DNA of 64,000 bases, from assembly GCF_030264275.1 (NCBI RefSeq), contig NZ_CP127165.1, forward strand, positions 794,001-858,000. The letters run 5' to 3'. Below the pieces are notes generated by a model that saw only the letters and a list, made by a program, of their open reading frames with translations, searched no databases and was not told the DNA's origin. Both the position numbers and the translations under genes were made by a program. Below are positions 35,856-44,775 of the stretch, piece after piece; the first letter of the stretch is position 1, and each line of letters begins with the position of its first letter. This stretch comes from Marivivens sp. LCG002. GTDB taxonomy: Bacteria > Pseudomonadota > Alphaproteobacteria > Rhodobacterales > Rhodobacteraceae.

Positions 35856-36773
35856 GTGCAAACGAGCCTACAGTCGCAAGTCACCTTCAAGGGGATCGGT
35901 CTCCACTCGGGTATTCCCGTTGCTATGACCGTCCGTCCCGCGCCAGCGGATACGGGCATCGTGTTCCGCCGCATAGATGTTACGGGCGACAACGAGATTG
36001 CCGCTCTTTGGTCGAACGTCAGCCAAGAGGCGCTGAACACGCGTATCGTCAATGCAGAAGGCGTGTCCGTTGCGACCATCGAGCATATCATGGCTGCGCT
36101 CAGCGGCTGCGGCGTGCATAACGCATTCATCGACATCGACGGACCCGAAGTGCCGATCATGGACGGCAGTTCGGCAGAATTCGTTGCGGCTTTCGTCAAA
36201 ATCGGCTTGGTGGAACTCGAGGCGCCGCTGCGTGCCATCGAAATTCTGCGCGAGGTAAAGGTCACGCGCGGCGAGGCGGTCGCGGTGCTGCGCCCGTCGA
36301 GCGAACTTTACATGTCGTTCTCGATCGAGTTTCCCGATCCTGCCATCGGTGCCCAGACCAAAGCCATGTCGCTTGCGAATGGCGCATTCGTGCGCGAGCT
36401 TTGCAACAGCCGCACCTTCTGTCGCAATTCGGATGTTGAAGCGATGCGCAAGGCGGGCCTTGCCCTTGGCGGCTCGCTTGAAAATGCGGTTGTCGTCGAC
36501 GGCGAAAGCGTTCTGACGCCGGGCGGTTTGCGTCACGGCAACGAAGCGGTGCGGCACAAGATGCTGGACGCTTTGGGGGATCTCTTTACCGCAGGCGCAC
36601 CGATCATCGGCGCTTATGAAGGGGTACGCGCAGGTCACGCCCTGACCAATGCGCTCTTGCGTGAAGTCTTCTCCGATCCGCGCAATTATCGTCTTGTCAC
36701 CTGCGCTCCTTGGCAGGTTGCGCGGCTTCCCGGCGCGGGGCTGAGCGCGCTTGATCTCATGGCTGTTGCCTAA
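35856..36773 (+). CDS. lpxC: UDP-3-O-acyl-GlcNAc deacetylase
   Basis: Zinc amidase of the committed step of lipid A synthesis. The GTG start at 35856 has GAGGG six bases upstream and gives MQTSLQSQVTFKGIGLHSG, the normal family N-terminus, for 305 residues. Upstream in-frame codons are not conserved. Zinc ligands and catalytic residues are visible in TIEHIMAALSGCGVHNA, in LRHGNEAVRHKMLDALGDL (His and Asp) and in AGHALTNALL (catalytic His). It sits after ftsZ as in most Gram-negatives. Confidence 0.96.
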   Translation: MQTSLQSQVTFKGIGLHSGIPVAMTVRPAPADTGIVFRRIDVTGDNEIAALWSNVSQEALNTRIVNAEGVSVATIEHIMAALSGCGVHNAFIDIDGPEVPIMDGSSAEFVAAFVKIGLVELEAPLRAIEILREVKVTRGEAVAVLRPSSELYMSFSIEFPDPAIGAQTKAMSLANGAFVRELCNSRTFCRNSDVEAMRKAGLALGGSLENAVVVDGESVLTPGGLRHGNEAVRHKMLDALGDLFTAGAPIIGAYEGVRAGHALTNALLREVFSDPRNYRLVTCAPWQVARLPGAGLSALDLMAVA

Positions 36774-36812
36774 AGATTGAACGCCTTGGTGCAACGTATA
36801 TCCGCCGAGAGA

Positions 36813-36840
36813 GCAAAAGGCATTTTGCCCCAAATTTTTA
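36813..36840 (+). terminator. Possible terminator after lpxC
   Basis: GCAAAA-GGCA-TTTTGC hairpin followed by CCCAAATTTTTA, 39 bases after the lpxC stop. The stem is only 6 bp and AT-rich, so its strength is uncertain. Confidence 0.5.
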
Positions 36841-36911
36841 TGTGCTAGACCTTTTCGGGACAAAGGGCTCGGCTCTTTGAATGACACACCAAGAATGTCG
36901 GGGGCGCGGTA

Positions 36912-37766
36912 ATGTCAGGCGGCAAATTTGACGCAAAATCAAAGCTCAAGGCTGGGGCGCTTCTTGCTGCGCTCTTGGTTGTTTCCGCATGCGGCAAGTT
37001 CAACAATCGTCCGGATGTTCCTCTCGAAAACTATACGCCCGAAGAAATCTATCAGCGCGGCGAATACGAGCTGGAACGCGGCGACGAAAAAGATGCGGTG
37101 TTTTACTTCAGCGAGATCGAGCGGCTTTATCCCTATTCCGAATGGGCCAAGCGCGCCTTGATCATGCAGGCCTATACCTATCACCGTGATCGCGACTACC
37201 CCAACAGCCGTGCCGCTGCGCAACGTTTTGTAGATTTCTATCCTGCCGACAAGGATGCCGCTTATGCGCAGTATCTTCTCGCGCTGAGCTATTACGACCA
37301 GATCGACGAAGTGGGCCGTGATCAGGGACTCACCTTCCAGGCGCTTCAGGCGCTGCGTGCGGTGATCGAACGTTACCCCGATAGCGAATATGCGCGCTCG
37401 GCGATCCTCAAGTTCGACCTTGCCTTCGATCACCTCTCTGCCAAAGAGATGGAAATCGGCCGCTATTATCTCAAGCGCGAGCATTACACCGCTGCGATCA
37501 ACCGTTTCCGCGTCGTGGTCGAGGAGTTCCAGACCACCTCGCAGACACCCGAAGCGCTCCACCGTCTGGTCGAGGCCTATCTTGCACTCGGTCTCAACGA
37601 AGAGGCCCAGACCGCAGGGGCCATTCTCGGCCATAACTTCCCTTCGACCGAGTTTTATCAGGACAGCTACGCGCTTCTCACGGGCAAGGGGCTTGAACCC
37701 AAAGCCTTTGACAACAACTGGCTTTCTGCAATCTATCGCCAGACGGTCAAGGGCGAATGGCTCTAA
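36912..37766 (+). CDS. bamD: Outer membrane assembly lipoprotein BamD
   Basis: Essential lipoprotein of the BAM complex that folds outer-membrane beta-barrel proteins. The 284-residue precursor has a lipoprotein signal ending LLVVSAC with the lipidated Cys at 27. TPR repeats follow, starting with PEEIYQRGEYELERGDEKDAV (in part) and FSEIERLYPYSEWAKRALI. A predicted coiled, helical TPR array fills the rest (DYPNSRAAAQRFVDFYPADK, GRYYLKREHYTAAINRF). It is 20 bases upstream of recN, the frequent neighbour in alphaproteobacteria. Confidence 0.95.
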   Translation: MSGGKFDAKSKLKAGALLAALLVVSACGKFNNRPDVPLENYTPEEIYQRGEYELERGDEKDAVFYFSEIERLYPYSEWAKRALIMQAYTYHRDRDYPNSRAAAQRFVDFYPADKDAAYAQYLLALSYYDQIDEVGRDQGLTFQALQALRAVIERYPDSEYARSAILKFDLAFDHLSAKEMEIGRYYLKREHYTAAINRFRVVVEEFQTTSQTPEALHRLVEAYLALGLNEEAQTAGAILGHNFPSTEFYQDSYALLTGKGLEPKAFDNNWLSAIYRQTVKGEWL

Positions 37767-37786
37767 GTCATTAACGAGGCACAGGT

Positions 37787-39436
37787 ATGCTCCGCGGGCT
37801 CGATATCCGTGATATGTTGATCATTGATCGGCTGGAACTCGAGTTTCAGCCGGGTCTCAATGTGCTTACAGGCGAGACAGGGGCGGGCAAATCGATCCTT
37901 CTCGACTCGCTCGGCTTTGTGCTGGGGTGGCGTGGCCGCGCTGAATTGGTGCGCGCTGGGGCAGAGCAGGGCGAAGTGACGGCTGTCTTCGATCTCCCCG
38001 AGGGACACCCCGCCGAAGCGCTTCTTTCCGAATTCGGGATCGAGCACGAAGGCGAACTGATCCTGCGCCGCGTGAACACGACCGACGGGCGCAAGACCGC
38101 ATGGGTCAATGATCGCCGCGTCTCGGGTGAAGTGCTGCGGCAATTGTCGGACACATTGGTGGAACTTCACGGCCAGCATGACGATCGCGGGCTACTCAAT
38201 CCGCGTGGACACCGCCAGCTTCTCGATGCTTTTGCCACCAATGACACCTTGATCGCAAAGACGGGCGAGGCGTGGCGCACCCTCTCCAAGGCACGTAAAT
38301 CCTTGGTAGAGGCCGAAGCCAAAGTCGCCGAGGTGCGCGCTGAAGAGGATTTCCTGCGCCATGCCGTCGGCGAGCTGGACAAGCTTGCGCCCGAACCCGG
38401 GGAAGAGGCCAAGCTTGATACCGACCGCCGCCTGATGCAGGCCGCAGAAAAGATCAAACAGGACGTCGCCCAAGCGCTCAATGCCCTGAGCTACGATGGG
38501 GCAGAGGGGATGATCGCCTCAGCCAATCGGTGGCTCGAAGGGGTCGTCGACAAGGCCGAAGGGCGGCTTGATGCACCTCTTGCGGCGCTTGAACGCGCGA
38601 TGGTCGAGCTTTCCGAAGCGCAAAGCGGGGTCGAGGCCTGCCTCGATGCGCTGACCTTTAACCCTGCCGAGCTAGAGGACTGCGAGGAGCGTCTTTTTGC
38701 GATCCGTGGTCTTGCCCGCAAGCATGGCGTGTTGCCCGACGACCTTGCCAAATTTGCCGACGACCTGCGCGAGCGTTTGGCGGTGCTTGATGCAGGCGAA
38801 GCAGGACTGGGCAAGTTGGAGCAGGCCGTAAAAGAGGCCGAGGCCGCCTATGAGAGTGCCGCCGCTGCTCTCTCGGACGCCCGCCGCGAGGCCGCAGCGC
38901 GGCTTGATGCCGCCATGGCCAAAGAGCTTGCGCCGCTCAAGATGGAGCGTGCGGTTTTCGTGACCGAAATCACCCAAGGCGATGCAGGACCCGAGGGGCG
39001 CGACGAGGTGAACTTTACCGTTGCCACCAACCCCGGATCACCCGCAGGCCCGCTCAACAAGATCGCGTCTGGGGGCGAGCTGAGCCGTTTCCTTCTGGCG
39101 CTCAAGGTGTGCCTCACCCAAGGGGTCAGCGGCATGACGATGATCTTTGACGAAATCGACCGAGGCGTGGGCGGCGCGACCGCCGATGCTGTGGGCCGCC
39201 GTTTGGCCGAGATCGCCAAGGGCGGTCAGGTGCTTGTCGTGACCCACTCGCCGCAGGTCGCGGCGCTCGGCGGGCACCATTGGCGCGTGGAAAAGCGTCA
39301 GACCGAGGATGCGACCACTTCGACCGTGGTGCCCCTGACGATGACGGACCGGATCGACGAGATTGCCCGCATGCTGTCGGGGGATCGTATTACGGACGAA
39401 GCGCGAGCCGCGGCGCGTGCGCTGATGCCGAGCTGA
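37787..39436 (+). CDS. recN: DNA repair protein RecN
   Basis: SMC-like ATPase for double-strand break repair. The 549-residue protein has the N-terminal Walker A (LNVLTGETGAGKSILLDSL near 25-43) and the Q-loop region LVELHGQHDDRGLLNPRGHR. A long coiled-coil middle of about residues 160-380 is rich in Glu, Ala and Arg. The C-terminal half-ATPase has the signature IASGGELSRFLLALK and Walker B MIFDEIDRGVGGATA. Its 3' end abuts the convergent dehydrogenase with no gap, so the two stops are adjacent. Confidence 0.96.
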   Translation: MLRGLDIRDMLIIDRLELEFQPGLNVLTGETGAGKSILLDSLGFVLGWRGRAELVRAGAEQGEVTAVFDLPEGHPAEALLSEFGIEHEGELILRRVNTTDGRKTAWVNDRRVSGEVLRQLSDTLVELHGQHDDRGLLNPRGHRQLLDAFATNDTLIAKTGEAWRTLSKARKSLVEAEAKVAEVRAEEDFLRHAVGELDKLAPEPGEEAKLDTDRRLMQAAEKIKQDVAQALNALSYDGAEGMIASANRWLEGVVDKAEGRLDAPLAALERAMVELSEAQSGVEACLDALTFNPAELEDCEERLFAIRGLARKHGVLPDDLAKFADDLRERLAVLDAGEAGLGKLEQAVKEAEAAYESAAAALSDARREAAARLDAAMAKELAPLKMERAVFVTEITQGDAGPEGRDEVNFTVATNPGSPAGPLNKIASGGELSRFLLALKVCLTQGVSGMTMIFDEIDRGVGGATADAVGRRLAEIAKGGQVLVVTHSPQVAALGGHHWRVEKRQTEDATTSTVVPLTMTDRIDEIARMLSGDRITDEARAAARALMPS

Positions 39437-40804
39437 TCACGGCACTACTTTTCCGGGGTTCAGGATGCCTTGGGGGTCAAGCGCCGCTTTGATTTCGCCC
39501 ATCAGGTCCCAAGCTTCGCCATGCTCCGCGCGCATGTAGCCGAGCTTTCCCATACCGATCCCGTGCTCGCCCGTGACGGTGCCGCCGAGCGCCAGCGCCC
39601 GTTCGGCCATGCGATGCGCAAGGCCCTTGGCGATCTCGCGTTCTTCGGGGCTGTTTTCGTCCATCAAGAGGATCGCGTGGAAATTCCCGTCCCCGACATG
39701 CCCGAGGATCGGGGCGGGAAGGCCGCTTGCCTCGATATCCGCTTGGGTTTCGCTCACCGCGCGGGCGAGTTGGCTGACGGGAACGCAAACGTCCGTGACA
39801 ATGGCCCGCGAGCCGGGGCGGGAGGCGAGGATCGCCCAATAAGCCTTGTGGCGCATTGACCAGAGCCTGTTGCGGTCCTCGGTCTTGGTGGCCCAATCGA
39901 ACCCCGTTGCGCCGTGGTCCTTGGCGATCTCTCCGAAGAGTTCGGCCTGCTCTGCTGTCGCGCTCTCCGAGCCGTGGAATTCGATCAGCAAATGGGGTTT
40001 GGCGGGAAAATCCGCACCCGAATAGGCATTTACCGCCAAGGCTGTTGCCGCATCCACGAATTCGATCCGCGCCATGGGAATTCCTGTCTGGATCGTTTCG
40101 ATCACCGCTTCGACGGCCCCCTCAAGGCTTTCAAAGGCGCAGACGGCAGACGAGATGCTCTGTGGTTGCCCCTGAAGCCGAAGGGTCAGTTCGGTGATGA
40201 CCCCGAGCGTGCCTTCGGAGCCGACGAAGAGACCGGTGAGGTCATATCCTGCCGAGGATTTGCGCGCCCGCGTGCCCGTGCGAATGATCCTGCCATCGGC
40301 AAGAACCACTTCAAGCCCGATCACATTGTCCCGCATGGTCCCATAGCGCACCGCCGTGGTGCCGCTGGCCCGTGTTGCGGCCATACCGCCGATCGACGCA
40401 TTCGCGCCGGGATCGACAGGAAAGAACAGCCCCGTGCTGCGCAGCTCTTCGTTAAGAGCTTCGCGCGTGACGCCCGGTTGGACGCGGGCATCCATATCTT
40501 CGGCGTTCACTTCGATCACCCGATCCATGCGGGACAGATCAAGACAGATTCCGCCCTTGATCGCGAGCGCATGGCCTTCGAGTGATGTTCCTGCCCCCCA
40601 CGGCACGACAGGCGTATTCGATGCCGTGCAGATCCGCAGGATTTCCGCCACTTCTTCTGTCGATACGGGAAAGGCGACCGCGTCGGGCGGGGTAAGGGGA
40701 AAATGGCTTTCCGAGCGGCCATGATTGTCGCGTTCTGACTTGGAGACAGACAGACGATCTCCTAGTAAGGTTGCAAGCAAGTGAAGTGTGCTGTCGGACG
40801 TCAT
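39437..40804 (-). CDS. FAD-linked D-2-hydroxyacid dehydrogenase (GlcD/D-LDH type)
   Basis: A 455-residue flavoenzyme of the vanillyl-alcohol-oxidase fold. The PCMH FAD domain reads PVVPWGAGTSLEGHAL, then VDPGANASIGGMAATRASGT and GLFVGSEGTLGVITELTLRL. The C-terminal FAD-oxidase domain has ILGHVGDGNFHAILL and VTGEHGIGMGKLGYM with the substrate-binding His residues. It is close to cytochrome-linked D-lactate dehydrogenases and the glycolate oxidase subunit GlcD. No glcE or glcF partner is nearby, which favours a stand-alone D-lactate or D-2-hydroxyglutarate-like dehydrogenase. The start at 40804 has an AAAGG ribosome-binding site. Confidence 0.88.
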   Translation of the reverse strand: MTSDSTLHLLATLLGDRLSVSKSERDNHGRSESHFPLTPPDAVAFPVSTEEVAEILRICTASNTPVVPWGAGTSLEGHALAIKGGICLDLSRMDRVIEVNAEDMDARVQPGVTREALNEELRSTGLFFPVDPGANASIGGMAATRASGTTAVRYGTMRDNVIGLEVVLADGRIIRTGTRARKSSAGYDLTGLFVGSEGTLGVITELTLRLQGQPQSISSAVCAFESLEGAVEAVIETIQTGIPMARIEFVDAATALAVNAYSGADFPAKPHLLIEFHGSESATAEQAELFGEIAKDHGATGFDWATKTEDRNRLWSMRHKAYWAILASRPGSRAIVTDVCVPVSQLARAVSETQADIEASGLPAPILGHVGDGNFHAILLMDENSPEEREIAKGLAHRMAERALALGGTVTGEHGIGMGKLGYMRAEHGEAWDLMGEIKAALDPQGILNPGKVVP

Positions 40805-40867
40805 GGTGTGCCTTTCTCTTTGGCGAAAGACTAGGACAAGACGCAGCAAGGCGAAAGATACGAGCGT

Positions 40868-42556
40868 ATGGTTGAGCAGTGTAAGAATCCGGTCCTGGTT
40901 GTTCTGGCGAACTGGAAACAGGAGGCGCTGCTCACGCTTCGGATCATTCGCAAGAAAGGTCCCTCTCAGGCTCAGTTCTGGGTGTTTGCGCTCTTTCTCG
41001 GTCTTTTGGGCGGCGGGGCGGCTGTGCTCTTTCGCACGGGGATCGAGAGCCTTCAGGCCTTGGTCTATCAGACCGACAATGTCGCTTGGCTCTATCAAAA
41101 TGTGGATCGTCTCGCATGGTATTGGATAGTCCTTATTCCGACCTTTGGCGGCCTGTGCGTTGGGCTCATCCTTGATCGGTTTACCCAGGACGGGCGGGTG
41201 CATTCGGTGGCCGATGTGATTGAAGGGGCAGCTTTGAACCAAGGCCGCGTCGACGTCAAAGCGGGGGCCGCCTCCGCAGTGGCGAGTTTCATCACTCTTT
41301 CGACGGGGGGCTCTTCGGGACGCGAGGGTCCCGTTGTGCACCTTGCTTCAGTGATTTCGAGCGTGGTCTCCAAGTGGATTCGCGCAGATGGCGTCACGGG
41401 CCGCGATCTCTTGGGGTGCGCAGTTGCGGCGGCGGTTTCTGCATCGTTCAACGCGCCGATTGCGGGGGCTCTCTTTGCGCTCGAAGTGGTGCTTCGGCAT
41501 TTTGCCGTCCATGCCTTTGCGCCCATTGCGATCGCATCGGTGACAGGCGCCATCGTGAGCAGGCTTGCGCTTGGCGACAACCCCGAATTCACGATCTCCT
41601 CCCTGACCGCTCTGCGCTTTTACGCCGAAATACCCGCCTTCATGATCCTTGGGCTGATCTGCGGCCTTGTGGCCTATGCCCAGATCCGAACGATTTTTTT
41701 CGCCGATCATTTCGCAACGCTTGTTCAAAAGGCTTTGCATCTGCCCCGCTTTTTGCGGCCTGCGACGGCGGGGCTGCTTCTTGGGGGAATTGCGCTGGTC
41801 TTTCCTCATATCATCGGCGTGGGTTATGGCATCACAGCGGATGCATTGTTCGGACGGCTCGGGTTCTGGACGGCCGTTCTCTTTGTCGGGGTCAAGATCA
41901 TCGCGGTGGCGATCACGATGGGCGGGCGCATGGGCGGCGGGGTGTTCTCGCCTTCGCTCATGATCGGGGCGCTGACGGGGCTTGCATTTGGTCTCTTTGC
42001 AACATCGCTTTTCCCCGAGCAATCGGGGTCGGCCACACTCTATGCGCTTGCAGGGATGGGGGCGGTTGCGGCCTCTGTTCTCGGCGCACCGATTTCCACC
42101 ACGCTGATCGTCTTCGAACTCACAGGTGACTGGCAGACGGGTCTGGCGGTGATGGTTGCGGTGTCGCTTGCCACGGCGCTCACATCGCGGCTTGTGGACC
42201 GTTCGTTCTTTCTGACACAGCTCGAGCGGCGCAATGTGCACCTTGCTGCAGGACCGCAGGCCTATCTCCTTGCGACCTTCAAGGTGGCGGGCATCATGCG
42301 CAGCCTGAACACCGATACCGAAGTGGACCAAGAAGCCTGCGCCGAATTGATCGCACAAGGCATCTATGTCGAACCCGATGATACGCTCGACAAAGCCATG
42401 CCGCTCTTCGAGCAAAGCGGTTCGAGCATCGTGCCTGTGGTGAGTTTCACCCAAAAAGATAGCCCCCCAACATTGCGGGGGGCTGTGTTCCACGTCGATG
42501 CTCTACGTGCCTTCAATCGGGCTTTGGCGGCTGTTGCCGCCGAAGAGCACTCCTAG
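40868..42556 (+). CDS. CLC-family chloride channel or antiporter
   Basis: A 562-residue polytopic protein. The anion-pathway motif GGSSGREGPVVHL contains the gating Glu of CLC proteins. The later GAPISTTLIVFELTGDW fits helix N and the following segment, and MGGRMGGGVFSPSLMIGALTG fits the third selectivity motif with the central Tyr region after it. The usual first motif GSGIP is not present; the equivalent stretch reads HSVADVIEGA, as in a divergent CLC subgroup. The C-terminal region of about 90 residues resembles a single degenerate CBS domain. It starts 63 bases from the divergent dehydrogenase gene. Confidence 0.88.
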   Translation: MVEQCKNPVLVVLANWKQEALLTLRIIRKKGPSQAQFWVFALFLGLLGGGAAVLFRTGIESLQALVYQTDNVAWLYQNVDRLAWYWIVLIPTFGGLCVGLILDRFTQDGRVHSVADVIEGAALNQGRVDVKAGAASAVASFITLSTGGSSGREGPVVHLASVISSVVSKWIRADGVTGRDLLGCAVAAAVSASFNAPIAGALFALEVVLRHFAVHAFAPIAIASVTGAIVSRLALGDNPEFTISSLTALRFYAEIPAFMILGLICGLVAYAQIRTIFFADHFATLVQKALHLPRFLRPATAGLLLGGIALVFPHIIGVGYGITADALFGRLGFWTAVLFVGVKIIAVAITMGGRMGGGVFSPSLMIGALTGLAFGLFATSLFPEQSGSATLYALAGMGAVAASVLGAPISTTLIVFELTGDWQTGLAVMVAVSLATALTSRLVDRSFFLTQLERRNVHLAAGPQAYLLATFKVAGIMRSLNTDTEVDQEACAELIAQGIYVEPDDTLDKAMPLFEQSGSSIVPVVSFTQKDSPPTLRGAVFHVDALRAFNRALAAVAAEEHS

Positions 42557-42559
42557 GTC

Positions 42560-42901
42560 TCAGACCTGTTCGATTGCGACCTTGGCAGGATAGAAGGACA
42601 GATAGCCTTCGATTTCCTTGAGCTCGTCCCGAGCCTCTTCAAAGGACCAGACCGCGTCTGCAATCGGGCCGCTCTTGGCGACGATGTTGTAGTAGGTGGC
42701 CGTGCCTTTGTGCGGGTCGGTCGCTGCGGTGTCGGATTTGTCCAAAAAGGCCATGGCGACATCGGTTCGAGGAAAATAGATCGCGGGGGCGAAACCTTCT
42801 TCGTTCAGTTCAAGCGCACGTGCGGTCTCACCGATAACTGCGCCACCGGCACGGACGACCCAAGTCCCGTTCGCGGGACGTATCTTTATATGGTCTGCCA
42901 T
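42560..42901 (-). CDS. DUF427 domain protein
   Basis: A 113-residue small cytosolic protein. Sequences ALELNEEGFAPAIYFPRTDVAM, HKGTATYYNIVAKSG and AVWSFEEARDELKEIEGYLSFYP (each seen as part of the chain) are the typical DUF427 blocks, with the conserved H-K-G-x-A-x-Y core. The function of the family is unknown. It is convergent with the CLC gene, three bases apart, and is followed by pepP further upstream on the same strand. Confidence 0.88.
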   Translation of the reverse strand: MADHIKIRPANGTWVVRAGGAVIGETARALELNEEGFAPAIYFPRTDVAMAFLDKSDTAATDPHKGTATYYNIVAKSGPIADAVWSFEEARDELKEIEGYLSFYPAKVAIEQV

Positions 42902-42978
42902 CGAGGGCTCCTTTCATTGCGAAGAACGGCCAAAGCTATTGACCGTCAGGGATAGAGGCTCGTTGTGACAATAAAACG

Positions 42979-44775
42979 TCAAAGTGGGGCGCAAGCGCGC
43001 TCAAGCCAGTGCTTGGCCTCACCGTCTACGCGAGGCCCGATAAGCTGCAACGTAGCGGCATGATACCCGTCAATCCAGTCTTTCTCGTCGCTTGAGAGGA
43101 GACCTGCGTCTATCAGTCGCCGATCAAGCGGCACATAGGTCAGGGTTTCGAAGTCCAGTTGCTTGCGGTGTGCATCACCGCCGACCAGCGTTTCGGCCTC
43201 TTTCACGACGATCAGGTTTTCGATTCGGATACCGAACGCGCCTGCGCGGTAGTATCCTGGCTCGTTCGAAAGGATCATTCCCGCTTCGAGCGGCACGTCG
43301 GACAACCTGCTGATCCGCTGGGGTCCTTCGTGGACGCAAAGGTAAGAGCCTACACCGTGACCGGTGCCATGATCGAAATCGAGCCCATCACTCCAAAGCG
43401 CAAAGCGGGCAAGGGCGTCGATATGCTGGCCGGCAACCCCGACGGGAAAGCGTGCACGGCTGATGGCGATCATGCCTTGCAGCACGCGCGTATAACAGCG
43501 CCGTTCGTCCGCGCCCACAGCCCCGATAGCGATGGTCCGCGTGATATCGGTGGTGCCGTCAAGATATTGCCCGCCCGAATCCACAACGATCAAATCGCCA
43601 GTGGACAGAGTGCGGTTTGTGCCTTCGGTCACGCGGTAATGGATCACGGCGCCGTTCGGTCCTGTGCCCGCAATGGTATCAAAGCTGATGTCGCGAAGTG
43701 CATTGGTATCACGCCGAAATCCTTCGAGCGTTTTGACGACGTCGATCTCGGTGACGCCGCCCTTGGGCGCTTCTGCATCAAGCCACGCAAGGAACCGCAC
43801 CATCGCGGCGCCGTCGCGGAGATGCGCCTCGCGCGTTCCCGCGATTTCGACGGGGTTCTTGCAGGCTTTCGGCAATTCGCACAGATCGGGCGCTTTGACC
43901 ACGACACGACCCGCGCAGGTCAGCGCTGTCAGAACGCGTTCTGGACAGCTTTTGGGATCGATCCGCACAGGACCTTCGAGCGCGGCGACGGCAGAAAGGA
44001 AGTCGTCCATCGGTCGAACCGAAACTTTGGGGCCGAGATGCCCCAGAATGTCGTCCGCTTTGCCTCCGGGGGCAAAAAGCTCGGCTGTGCCGTTGCTGTG
44101 CAAGAGGGCAAAGCTCTGCGGAACGGGATTCTTTTCAATGTCGTTGCCGCGGATGTTCAGGAGCCAGGCAATCGCATCGGGAAGCGTGATGACAGTGCAT
44201 GCCTGCCCCTGCTTCGCCAAAACAGCGGACAGCTCTGTGATTTTGTCCTCGTGGCTTTTGCCTGAAAACTCGATCGGATGGGCAAAGAATTTGGCGCTCG
44301 GGCGTGCAGGCCGATCCGTCCAGATCGCATCGACAAGGTTCTTGCTCGGTTTGAACTCGATCAGAGGGGCGGCTTCGCGCAGCGCGGCGATTTCCTTGAC
44401 CGTGTGGAGCCATGGATCAAATCCGATCACCTGACTCGCACATCCTTGGTCCATCAGCCAAGCAGAGAGCGATACCTCGGGCCAATGCACCGGCGTAAAG
44501 TCAGGGGCCACCTGATCCAGCACCTGAAGCCGATAGCGGCCGTCGATAAAGACCCCCGCAACCTTGTCCAGCACGGCGCAAAAGCCCGCAGACCCCGTAA
44601 AGCCCGTCAGCCAAGCCAGTCGTTCATCGCAGGGCGCGACATATTCGCCTTGGAACGCATCCGCGCGCGGCACCAAAAAGCCATGCAGCCCATTGTCTTT
44701 GATCTGTTTCCTCAGCGCAGCAAGACGCGGAGGACCCTGTTCAGGAGAGGTCGGGGCCGTAAAGCTTTGGAACAT
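42979..44775 (-). CDS. pepP: Aminopeptidase P family (Xaa-Pro aminopeptidase)
   Basis: Metallopeptidase that removes N-terminal residues preceding proline. The 598-residue protein has two N-terminal creatinase-like domains, as in the long aminopeptidase P form, followed by an M24 pita-bread domain. Metal ligands are in IVVDSGGQYLDGTTDITRT (two Asp), HGTGHGVGSYLCVHEGP (His), ILSNEPGYY (Glu) and GIRIENLIVV (Glu). The ATG shares one base with the cobT stop (TGATG), so it is coupled to cobT. Confidence 0.93.
   Translation of the reverse strand: MFQSFTAPTSPEQGPPRLAALRKQIKDNGLHGFLVPRADAFQGEYVAPCDERLAWLTGFTGSAGFCAVLDKVAGVFIDGRYRLQVLDQVAPDFTPVHWPEVSLSAWLMDQGCASQVIGFDPWLHTVKEIAALREAAPLIEFKPSKNLVDAIWTDRPARPSAKFFAHPIEFSGKSHEDKITELSAVLAKQGQACTVITLPDAIAWLLNIRGNDIEKNPVPQSFALLHSNGTAELFAPGGKADDILGHLGPKVSVRPMDDFLSAVAALEGPVRIDPKSCPERVLTALTCAGRVVVKAPDLCELPKACKNPVEIAGTREAHLRDGAAMVRFLAWLDAEAPKGGVTEIDVVKTLEGFRRDTNALRDISFDTIAGTGPNGAVIHYRVTEGTNRTLSTGDLIVVDSGGQYLDGTTDITRTIAIGAVGADERRCYTRVLQGMIAISRARFPVGVAGQHIDALARFALWSDGLDFDHGTGHGVGSYLCVHEGPQRISRLSDVPLEAGMILSNEPGYYRAGAFGIRIENLIVVKEAETLVGGDAHRKQLDFETLTYVPLDRRLIDAGLLSSDEKDWIDGYHAATLQLIGPRVDGEAKHWLERACAPL

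Noticed and set aside
39437-41341. Longer 634-codon version of the FAD dehydrogenase
   Set aside because: The extra 179 codons are antisense to the CLC gene start and unlike any family member. The normal N-terminus begins at 40804.
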